This document shows, in pieces, positions 1-6,176 of a stretch of 6,604 bases of DNA. A program made the translations under genes and the position numbers. The first letter of the stretch is position 1. Each line of letters starts with the position of its first letter. Below the pieces are notes generated by a model, which was given only the letters and a program-made list of their open reading frames with translations, ran no database searches and was not told the origin of the DNA. Source of the stretch: DAISIL01 sp036822015 (GTDB taxonomy: Bacteria; Bacteroidota; Bacteroidia; Cytophagales; Bernardetiaceae); contig DAISIL010000105.1 in NCBI GenBank assembly GCA_036822015.1, positions 1 through 6,604 of the forward strand, read 5' to 3'.

Positions 1-1526
1 GTCGGGCGACCAAAAACCGTTACCGTCGTAGAGGCAGAAGCTGTACAGCCGTTGGGATTGGTTACCGTAACAGTATAAGTCGTTGTTCCTACGGTGTTTA
101 TGGGTGCATTGATGCTTTGTCCAAACTGTGTTCCGTTGTTCCAGGAATACACAAAAGTCCCTGTGGCCGATCCTGTACTGGCCGTCAATACGAGCGGCGT
201 GCTACTTGTGCATAGGCTTTGACTTGCTGGTAAAATTGCCGTAAAGCGTGGCAAAACATTTACGTTGGCTGTCGTGGAGGCACTACAACCTGAGGCACTG
301 GTAGCCGTCAAGATATAAGTAGTTGTTTGTGTGGGACTTACCGTGATGACATTACCTGTTGCGCCAGTACTCCAAAAATAAGTATCTCCTCCTGTAGCCG
401 TAAGTGTCGCGGCATCACCAAAGCACAAAGTTGCGTCATTGGATGTGCCGGCAGAGTTTTCCGTGATGGCAATGGCGGGGGCAGGAAGCGGATCGACAAA
501 TATGCGTGCCACAGCACTACCTGTGCAGCCATTAGCATCTGTGGTACTGACAGTGTAAGTTGTACTAACTGTGGGCGTTACAAAAATAGTAGCCGTAGCT
601 GCTCCCGTATTCCAGGTGTAGTTTGTGCCACCGGTAGCCGTAAGCGTTACGCCCGAACCTGCACAAATGATTCCATCGTTAGGCGTTAAAGAGTTTTCCG
701 TGATGGCGATACTCACTACGGGTAGCGTATTGACCCCAACAAAAACGTTTCGCCCAGCTACACAGCCGTTTGCGCCCGTCGTCGTAACGGTATAGGTGGT
801 AGAAGTAGCCGGATTGACCGTGATGACAGCACTAGTAGCCCCTGTACTCCAGGAGTAGTTATCGACACCTGAAGCCGTCAGGACTACGTTTGCGCCGGCA
901 CATATGATACCGTCGTTGTTGGCCGTACCAGAAGTCTCGGCGATAGCAACCAGCGGAGCTGCCGTACCAATGACTGTAATTTGCTGACTAACAGAGGCCA
1001 CACAACCTGAGGCGTTGGTTACCTGTACGCTGTATGTTGTCGTTTGGGTAGGATCGACGGTAATAAAACCCGCTGTACTGCCTGTATTCCAGGCATACGT
1101 ACCGCCCCCCGAAGCCGTCAGGGTAGCTGTACTGCCGGAACAAATCACGGCATCGTTAGGCGTTAAAGAACTTTCCGTTACGTCGATGGCAGGCGTAGGC
1201 AAGGCTTCGACGGCAACGAGCAGGCAGGTAATCGTTTCGGAAGCTAAGCCCTCGTCAATCAAGACACAGTACTCCTGGTCAAAAGTCGGCGTTACGGCTA
1301 CCACAGCACCTGCCGCATCACCGAAAACGCCATCTTCGTCTGTATCCCAAAAATAAGTCGTTCCGCCGGAAGCTGTCAAAGTAGCCGATGACCCCAAACA
1401 AATAACGGCATCATTGGGGAGATTGCCCGAGTTTTCTTGGATGGAAATGGACTGTGCCATGCCATCAAAGCCAAGCCCGAAAAAAAGAAGGAATAGGAAA
1501 AGCAAAGAAGTAAAATTTCTTTTCAT
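1..1526 (-). CDS. Secreted protein with tandem Ig-like repeats, N-terminal 508 residues (partial)
   Basis: One reading frame stays open on the minus strand from an ATG at 1526-1524 to the left window edge, so the C-terminus is missing. Residues 1-24 form a signal peptide: MKRN, a hydrophobic core rich in Leu and Phe, and a likely signal peptidase I cut in GMA|Q. The rest is six Ig-like domains of about 80 residues, at roughly 26-112, 113-191, 192-269, 270-350, 351-428 and 429-508. Most carry an ICxG-x4-TLTA strand, a YxWxTG core, a TTTYxV strand and an (A/N)xGC strand. Such arrays occur in Bacteroidota cell-surface and secreted proteins, often ending in a sorting domain for type IX secretion; that end would lie outside the window, so the export route is inference. 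An A-rich stretch (AAAGAAAAAG) precedes the start, and a good promoter lies about 95 bp upstream. The ligand or substrate is unknown. Adhesion or extracellular scaffolding is plausible but unproven. Confidence 0.88.
   Translation of the reverse strand, partial: MKRNFTSLLFLFLLFFGLGFDGMAQSISIQENSGNLPNDAVICLGSSATLTASGGTTYFWDTDEDGVFGDAAGAVVAVTPTFDQEYCVLIDEGLASETITCLLVAVEALPTPAIDVTESSLTPNDAVICSGSTATLTASGGGTYAWNTGSTAGFITVDPTQTTTYSVQVTNASGCVASVSQQITVIGTAAPLVAIAETSGTANNDGIICAGANVVLTASGVDNYSWSTGATSAVITVNPATSTTYTVTTTGANGCVAGRNVFVGVNTLPVVSIAITENSLTPNDGIICAGSGVTLTATGGTNYTWNTGAATATIFVTPTVSTTYTVSTTDANGCTGSAVARIFVDPLPAPAIAITENSAGTSNDATLCFGDAATLTATGGDTYFWSTGATGNVITVSPTQTTTYILTATSASGCSASTTANVNVLPRFTAILPASQSLCTSSTPLVLTASTGSATGTFVYSWNNGTQFGQSINAPINTVGTTTYTVTVTNPNGCTASASTTVTVFGRP
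3..1451 (-). repeat. Array of six Ig-like domain repeats, period about 237-240 bp
   Basis: In coding order, repeat 1 is at 1451-1191, repeat 2 at 1190-954, repeat 3 at 953-720, repeat 4 at 719-477, repeat 5 at 476-243 and repeat 6 at 242-3. In repeats 2 to 5 the two cysteines are exactly 46 residues apart (C129/C175, C209/C255, C288/C334, C368/C414), while repeat 6 has 55 (C439/C494). Repeat 1 is the most diverged. Some stretches are identical at DNA level: a 19-bp match at 674-692 and 1151-1169 (477 bp apart, two repeat units), and a 17-bp match at 454-470 and 691-707 (237 bp apart, one unit). This fits duplication of units followed by divergence. Confidence 0.85.
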
Positions 1527-1619
1527 AACTTTTTCTTTATGGACACACCCCGTGGTCGTCGTGTGAATGATTGCTGGTGATTTCATCGGATTCAAGACAA
1601 GATACGCGCTTGGCATCTC

Positions 1620-1649
1620 CAAAGTTAGATTTTCGTGCTACAAAAACAA
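1620..1649 (-). promoter_or_regulatory. Bacteroidota-type promoter for the Ig-repeat protein gene
   Basis: On the minus strand a TTG at 1649-1647 is followed, after exactly 19 bases, by TAACTTTG at 1627-1620. This matches the Bacteroidota primary sigma consensus TTG-N19-TAnnTTTG at every fixed position. Transcription would start near 1613-1615, giving a 5' leader of about 87 bases before the ATG at 1526. The element match is seen directly; its activity is inferred. Confidence 0.6.
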
Positions 1650-1681
1650 CGCAAAGATGAGAGTTTTCATATACGAAAGCA

Positions 1682-1689
1682 TAAGTTTG
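1682..1689 (+). promoter_or_regulatory. Candidate -7 element upstream of mazG
   Basis: TAAGTTTG matches the Bacteroidota -7 consensus TAnnTTTG on the plus strand. No TTG sits at the expected 17-23 base spacing upstream, only a T-rich GTTTTC at about 1663-1668, so this is half a promoter. It would give mazG a leader of about 120 bases. A second, poorer candidate is TATCTTTC at 1758-1765, also without a -33 element. Confidence 0.3.
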
Positions 1690-1818
1690 CACCTACTTTT
1701 TTTGTTTTTGTTAATCCTCAAAAATTTATGCTCCTACAAAGATGCTAAATTAGTTTGTATCTTTCCTGCATATCCAAAAAAATCATTTACAAACGCATAA
1801 TCGTTTAAGCAAATTTAT

Positions 1819-2631
1819 ATGAACATCCCACCTCCCCCACCCAATGCCCAAAATCCCCTCCAACGACTGATGCGTGTCATGGATGCCATACGCCAGCACT
1901 GCCCCTGGGATCAAAAACAAAACATGGAATCCATTCGGTACTTGACCCTCGAGGAAACCTACGAGCTTTCGGAGGCCATCCTAAACCAGAAACCCGAAGC
2001 TATCCAGGAAGAGCTAGGCGATGTGCTGTTCCATATCGTGTATTACAGCCGACTGGCCCGCGAGAAAGCCTGGTTTGACATCGAAGCTGTCATTAACGGT
2101 GCTGCCGAAAAGATCATCCGAAGGCATCCCCACGTCTTTGGCGGAGAAGACCTCCAAGACGAACGCGCCGTCAAGCAATCCTGGGAGGCCATCAAAGCCA
2201 AAGAACGCGGCCCCGATGCCCGCCTACTCGATGGTGTTCCCCAAAGCCTACCCGCCATGATAAAAGCCCTGCGGATGCAAGAAAAAGCGCGGGGCGTGGG
2301 CTTTGATTGGGACGATATTGCGCCCGTCCGCGAAAAAGTATCCGAAGAGTGGGAAGAACTCCACCAGGCACAAAGCCCAGAAGAACGAGAGGAGGAGTTT
2401 GGCGATCTGCTCTTTGCCCTCATCAACTACGCCCGATTTCTGGACATCAATCCCGAAAACGCCTTAGAAAAAACCAACCAAAAGTTCAAACGCCGCCTGG
2501 GCTACATCGAAACCCATGCCCGCAACAACGGACGGACGCTCTCCCAGATGACCCTCGAAGAGATGGAGGCACTCTGGCAGGCCGCCAAGGGCGACGATCA
2601 AAGGGATCAAAAGACCTTCACGACGCGGTAG
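1819..2631 (+). CDS. mazG: Nucleoside triphosphate pyrophosphohydrolase MazG
   Basis: MazG hydrolyses (d)NTPs to the monophosphate and pyrophosphate in the cytoplasm, clearing non-canonical nucleotides; in E. coli it also affects ppGpp levels. The 270 residues match the full two-domain family (E. coli MazG is 263). The N-terminal domain has CPWD (28-31), TLEETYE with the metal-binding EExxE (E45, E46, E49), EELGD (E64, E65, D68) and RRHPHVFG (101-108). The linker has SWEAIKAKER (121-130) and VPQSLPAMIKALRMQEKARGVGFDW from 140. The C-terminal domain repeats the motif with EEWEE (176-180) and EEFGD (192-196), followed by NQKFKRR (220-226). The ATG at 1819 is chosen because the fold begins at about residue 13 and no better upstream start exists. 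No Shine-Dalgarno is visible, which is usual for the phylum. Five prolines at residues 4-8 are unusual. The last 25 bp overlap the convergent lipoprotein gene. Confidence 0.96.
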   Translation: MNIPPPPPNAQNPLQRLMRVMDAIRQHCPWDQKQNMESIRYLTLEETYELSEAILNQKPEAIQEELGDVLFHIVYYSRLAREKAWFDIEAVINGAAEKIIRRHPHVFGGEDLQDERAVKQSWEAIKAKERGPDARLLDGVPQSLPAMIKALRMQEKARGVGFDWDDIAPVREKVSEEWEELHQAQSPEEREEEFGDLLFALINYARFLDINPENALEKTNQKFKRRLGYIETHARNNGRTLSQMTLEEMEALWQAAKGDDQRDQKTFTTR

Positions 2632-3164
2632 TAATCCATCATCGTGATCCTGAACGCCTCCCGCTCTTCTTTGGTCGGGAAAAGCGGGAGGGTATCGCCT
2701 CCATTCCAGACCGCAAGGCGATGCCCTTTCAGGATGCTATTATATACGTGTGTTGCGAAGCGATAATGCAGCTCTTTGTTGCCCTCCCAAAAGCGATGCG
2801 CTCCATTGGTGCCACTTAGGGTATCTTGCCAGAGAATATGCAGGGTATCGGAGCGGAACTGCTGCTGCAAGGGCGCGTTGGGTTCGAGGAGGACATAGGC
2901 CTGATCGTGTCGCCAGTTATTGACCAACACGACGTTGAGATGGGGGCTATCCTCGCCCTGGGGCCGATCCGAAAAGCGAAACAGTTTCATTTGTCCGCTG
3001 GGATGTTCTTCAAGGTCGTAGTACATACCCCGCATGTTCTTAAAAAACAACATCGACTGCTGGGTCGTCTGGTAACTGACTACGTTTGGATCAACAAGTT
3101 TTTCTTTATCGGGGTTGCAGGCTAGGAGCAGCCCGCACAGCCCCCACAAAAAATGGCGTTTCAT
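2607..3164 (-). CDS. Putative lipoprotein of unknown function
   Basis: This 185-residue protein starts MKRHFLWGLCG and has a lipobox LLAC ending at C16, followed by NPDKEK. It should therefore be lipidated and anchored in the envelope; the charged residues after the cysteine do not clearly match a Bacteroidota surface-export signal. The mature part has several short strand-like stretches, such as LNVVLVNNW (76-84), AYVLLEPN (89-96) and LHILWQD (98-104), and an aromatic tail ending MMDYYRVVKVF. I recognise no family. The start at 3164 is supported because it places the signal sequence directly at the N-terminus. It lies 39 bp downstream of the hsdR stop on the same strand and could share that transcript, although a role in restriction is not indicated because the product is exported. 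Its final codons overlap the end of mazG. Confidence 0.8.
   Translation of the reverse strand: MKRHFLWGLCGLLLACNPDKEKLVDPNVVSYQTTQQSMLFFKNMRGMYYDLEEHPSGQMKLFRFSDRPQGEDSPHLNVVLVNNWRHDQAYVLLEPNAPLQQQFRSDTLHILWQDTLSGTNGAHRFWEGNKELHYRFATHVYNSILKGHRLAVWNGGDTLPLFPTKEEREAFRITMMDYYRVVKVF
2657..2691. terminator. Inverted repeat between convergent genes, possible terminator
   Basis: CCTCCCGCT at 2657-2665 is perfectly complementary to AGCGGGAGG at 2683-2691. Inside this 9-bp stem, after one C/A mismatch, five more pairs (two A-T, one G-C, two G-T) can form around a 5-base loop. It starts 26 bases after the mazG stop and lies within the lipoprotein coding sequence. No T-run follows on either strand, so a classical intrinsic terminator is not supported. 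It may slow or end mazG transcription, or be a by-product of the coding sequence (LPLFPTKEERE). Confidence 0.35.
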
Positions 3165-3203
3165 AGATCGTTAAGGACTTGTCAGGGGGTTTTGTTTCAA
3201 AAT

Positions 3204-6176
3204 TCAGATGCCCGACATCTGTTTTATCGTATCCATAAGTGCTTGATTAAACGAACCATCTTGCACGTATAACTTGTATAATTCAAGTTCTTTTTTGCGC
3301 TGGGTGGTCATCACCTCATCCAAGATTTTTCGGAGAGCTAAGTCACGGTTTTGGGTATCACGATTTTGCATGACCTTCGTTTGCCAATCGGGGTGAGCTT
3401 GTATGTATTGATTGAGGGAAATAAGCCTTATCCGTTGTTCTTCTGGTGTAACATTCCATGCTTGAAACCACTTTTGATTAAATACTCGGATGATCTCATC
3501 CAGGGGGTCTTTGTCTTCTTCTTCGCTGCCGTATGCTCCTCTCGGATTTGGGTTTTGTGGGGCTAGCACTGTTGAGGAGTCATCTAAGGCAATGGTCTGG
3601 TTGAGCTTTGTTCGTTCTAGCCCGTAGGTAGATAAATCCACCGACTCCAGTAGCTCATCTACCAGGGCATCGGCGGGGGTGCTGATAAGGAGTTTAGGAA
3701 TCAAGAACTTGAGTAGCCAGAAGAGCTGCTCCCAGACGACGATCTCATAGGGCATGATGGCGGCCATCTGCCCATAAATCTTCACAAATTGCTTGGCTTT
3801 GATCTTGAAATCTGCTTTTTCTTCGTCCTCCAAATCCAATCCTACATTGAAGCGATCAGCGGCCAGGTCAATGATCGCGCTTAGCACCTGGGCATCCACA
3901 CCCGCAAAATATTTGTTGGCAAAGTCTTCTACTTCTTTCCACTCATAGACACCCACCACATCTAAGGCACCCTTCAACTCGTGCAGTACGTTGATGTCGG
4001 TGGCACTACTCAAAGAAGTAGCCGTATAAAAAGGCTCAAAGGAGGACTTAATATCGTCTATTTCATTAAGAAAATCCAAGACAAACAAATCTTCGGTTTT
4101 CTTTCCTAGCTTGTCCGCTGCCCGATTGAGCCGGCTCAAGGCCTGAACCGCCAAAACACCTTGCAATTTTTTATCGACATACATCGTGCATAGCTTGGGT
4201 TGGTCAAAACCCGTGAGGTATTTGTTGGCCACGATCAAGAGGCGGTAGGGGTCGGTATCGAAGACATCTCGGGTATCTTTTTCGGGAAATCCATTCAAAC
4301 TTGCCTCTGTGTGTTCTATCCCATCCACTACTTTTTTCCCCGAAAAAGCAACTACCACTTTAAACGGATTTCCTTTCTCTTTCAAAATTTGTTGGATGGA
4401 CTGATAATACCGAATCGCGGCTTCAATATTTTGGGTAATCACCATGGCTTTGGCTTTGCCTTTGAGCTTTTTGGTAGTATAAACTTTGGTAAAAAAATGC
4501 TCCATCATGATTTCGGCTTTGGTGCCAATGGTCTGCCGGTGTCCTTCTACATAAGCGCGGAGTTTTTTTTGCGCTTTCCGAGTATCAAAGAGGGGGTTCT
4601 CCTGGATGGATTTTTCTATTTCGTAATAGCTTTTGTGGGTCGTGTAGTTGGAGAGGACATCCAGGATGAAGCCTTCTTCGATGGCTTGTTTCATCGAATA
4701 GAGATGAAAGGGCTTAAAGGTGCCATCCTCCTGTTGGATGCCGAAGCGTTCGAGGGTAGCACTTTTGGGGGTGGCCGTAAAGGCCAGATAAGAGGCGTTG
4801 CCCTTCATTTTGCGGGCTTGTATGGCTTGCAGGATTTTATCCTGGGCATCGGCTGGCTCTTCTTCTTCTTCTTCGCTTTGGCCCATAGACTGGTTCATTT
4901 TGCCTGCCGCCGTACCGCTTTGTGAGCTGTGGGCTTCGTCGATGATGACGGCAAAACGCTTTTGGCTCAGATCGGCGATGCCATCTACGATGAAGGGAAA
5001 CTTTTGGATCGTCGTGATGATGATCTTTTTGCCTTGCTCCAGGCTCAATTTGAGGTCTTTGGAGGAGAAAGCCGGGGCGACGATATTTTTGACCTCCGAA
5101 AATTCTTTGATGTTTTCCCGTAGTTGCTTATCCAACAAACGCCTATCCGTTACGACAACCACCGAATCAAACAAGGGGTCTTGCCTACCCTTCGCTCCAG
5201 GCAAACCCTCCCGGGCGGGATAGGCTTCGATGAGCTGGTAGGCCGCCCAGGTGATCGAATTGGACTTACCCGAGCCGGCCGAATGCTGGATCAGATACCT
5301 ATGCCCCACCCCGTTTTGGGTGGCATGGTCAAGGATCTTGCGCACGACATCCAACTGATGGTAGCGCGGAAAAAACAACGTTCTTTTGGTGAGCGCGTCC
5401 TTGGGCTTGCCATCAAAGCGCACAAAATGCTGCACGATATTAGCCAAACTTTCCCGACCCAAGACCTCCTCCCAAAGATAAGCCGTCTTATGCCCGAAGG
5501 CGTTGGGCGGATTGCCCTTGCCGTTGTTGTAACCCTTGTTGAAGGGAAGAAAAAAAGAAGCATCCCCGGCGAGCCGAGTACACATATACACCTGATCCGT
5601 ATCAACGGCAAAATGCACCAGACAACGCCCAAACTGAAGCAAGGGCTGGCGGCTGTCTCTGTCTTTTTTGTATTGCCTGATGCCATGCACTTGAGCGTTT
5701 TGTCCCGTCCACGGGTTTTTGAGTTCTAGCGTAGCGATGGGCAAACCGTTGATAAAGATCACCATATCTATTTCCTCCCGTTGGTTTTCGGGGTTGTAAC
5801 GAATCTGGCGGCTCACACTGAACTCGTTTTTGTCAAAGTTCTCTTTCACCGACTGGCTGCTGCTGGCCATCGGCAACTGATACAACAACACCAGGTGGGC
5901 ATCATCTACGGGCAGCCCCTTGCGCAACAAAGACAAGATGCCTTGTTTCTTGACCAGGCGGTCGAAGCGTTGCAGGATTTTGAGTTGCCAATCGCCGGAA
6001 CGTTGCAGTTTTTGGAGTTCTTCTTTTTGGGTGCTTTCCAGGAAATGCCAAAAACGGGTTTCGTCTATGGCGTAGGTGGCGTTAAAGTCATCGGCTTTGC
6101 CGATATAAAAACCATGCCGGCCCAGGGCTTCTGCGATGGCGGCTTCTAAGGCTTGTTCGTTCGTCTTACTGGTCAT
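3204..6176 (-). CDS. hsdR: Type I restriction-modification system, restriction/translocase subunit HsdR
   Basis: HsdR is the motor and nuclease of the HsdR-HsdM-HsdS complex: it translocates unmethylated DNA with ATP and cuts it at a distance. The 990 residues are a normal full length for the family. The N-terminal PD-(D/E)xK nuclease shows EEIDMVIFINGLP with D137, then ELK (E151, K153), followed by HGIRQYKKDR. The superfamily 2 helicase core follows: Walker A SAGSGKS (299-305), DEAH (413-416), motif III FTATP (466-470), motif V YLTGFDQP (653-660) and motif VI QALSRLNR (678-685). The region from about 720 to 990 is the helical C-terminal part that docks on the methylase core. All catalytic motifs are present, so it appears functional. 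Its ATG lies inside the end of hsdS, suggesting translational coupling. A run of six glutamates (435-440) lies between motifs II and III. Confidence 0.97.
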   Translation of the reverse strand: MTSKTNEQALEAAIAEALGRHGFYIGKADDFNATYAIDETRFWHFLESTQKEELQKLQRSGDWQLKILQRFDRLVKKQGILSLLRKGLPVDDAHLVLLYQLPMASSSQSVKENFDKNEFSVSRQIRYNPENQREEIDMVIFINGLPIATLELKNPWTGQNAQVHGIRQYKKDRDSRQPLLQFGRCLVHFAVDTDQVYMCTRLAGDASFFLPFNKGYNNGKGNPPNAFGHKTAYLWEEVLGRESLANIVQHFVRFDGKPKDALTKRTLFFPRYHQLDVVRKILDHATQNGVGHRYLIQHSAGSGKSNSITWAAYQLIEAYPAREGLPGAKGRQDPLFDSVVVVTDRRLLDKQLRENIKEFSEVKNIVAPAFSSKDLKLSLEQGKKIIITTIQKFPFIVDGIADLSQKRFAVIIDEAHSSQSGTAAGKMNQSMGQSEEEEEEPADAQDKILQAIQARKMKGNASYLAFTATPKSATLERFGIQQEDGTFKPFHLYSMKQAIEEGFILDVLSNYTTHKSYYEIEKSIQENPLFDTRKAQKKLRAYVEGHRQTIGTKAEIMMEHFFTKVYTTKKLKGKAKAMVITQNIEAAIRYYQSIQQILKEKGNPFKVVVAFSGKKVVDGIEHTEASLNGFPEKDTRDVFDTDPYRLLIVANKYLTGFDQPKLCTMYVDKKLQGVLAVQALSRLNRAADKLGKKTEDLFVLDFLNEIDDIKSSFEPFYTATSLSSATDINVLHELKGALDVVGVYEWKEVEDFANKYFAGVDAQVLSAIIDLAADRFNVGLDLEDEEKADFKIKAKQFVKIYGQMAAIMPYEIVVWEQLFWLLKFLIPKLLISTPADALVDELLESVDLSTYGLERTKLNQTIALDDSSTVLAPQNPNPRGAYGSEEEDKDPLDEIIRVFNQKWFQAWNVTPEEQRIRLISLNQYIQAHPDWQTKVMQNRDTQNRDLALRKILDEVMTTQRKKELELYKLYVQDGSFNQALMDTIKQMSGI
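6166..6176 (-). other. hsdS stop / hsdR start overlap (11 bp)
   Basis: The minus-strand sequence ATGACCAGTAA contains both the hsdR start codon and the hsdS TAA stop in different frames. No Shine-Dalgarno precedes the hsdR ATG, so ribosomes finishing HsdS probably re-initiate to make HsdR. This would tie restriction-subunit synthesis to the specificity subunit. Confidence 0.75.

Larger units (their letters stand above)
1527..1818. other. Divergent intergenic region between the repeat-protein gene and mazG
   Basis: This 292-bp stretch is clearly more AT-rich than the flanking genes. It separates two divergently transcribed genes and should hold both promoters. A strong minus-strand promoter match is at 1620-1649 and a weaker plus-strand -7 match is at 1682-1689. 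A 77-codon open frame at 1567-1800 overlaps both candidate promoters and has low-complexity composition, so I treat it as chance. I see no tRNA, riboswitch or terminator structure. Confidence 0.6.

Noticed and set aside
327..1356. Plus- and minus-strand open frames over the repeat array (327-689, 338-538, 1015-1356)
   Set aside because: They are out-of-frame shadows of the continuous minus-strand repeat protein, which has a signal peptide and clear domains.
1..1526. Regular repeats considered as a CRISPR array or DNA-level satellite
   Set aside because: The period of about 240 bp is far too long for CRISPR, the units are diverged at DNA level, and the frame is maintained as protein domains.
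1544..1565. Small inverted repeat CACAC/GTGTG in the leader of the repeat-protein gene
   Set aside because: The stem is only 5 bp with a 12-base loop, which is easily expected by chance; no riboswitch-like structure surrounds it.
1567..1800. Open frame of 77 codons in the intergenic region, with a hydrophobic middle
   Set aside because: It is AT-rich, low in complexity, overlaps the candidate promoters of both neighbours, and resembles no known small protein.
1819..3164. mazG and the lipoprotein considered as part of a defence system with hsdR/hsdS
   Set aside because: MazG is the ordinary two-domain housekeeping form on the opposite strand, the lipoprotein is exported, and nothing in the sequence ties either to restriction.
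4200..6149. Several plus-strand open frames of 64 to 241 codons opposite hsdR
   Set aside because: HsdR carries all family motifs in the opposite strand; these frames have no recognisable domains and follow from its codon use.
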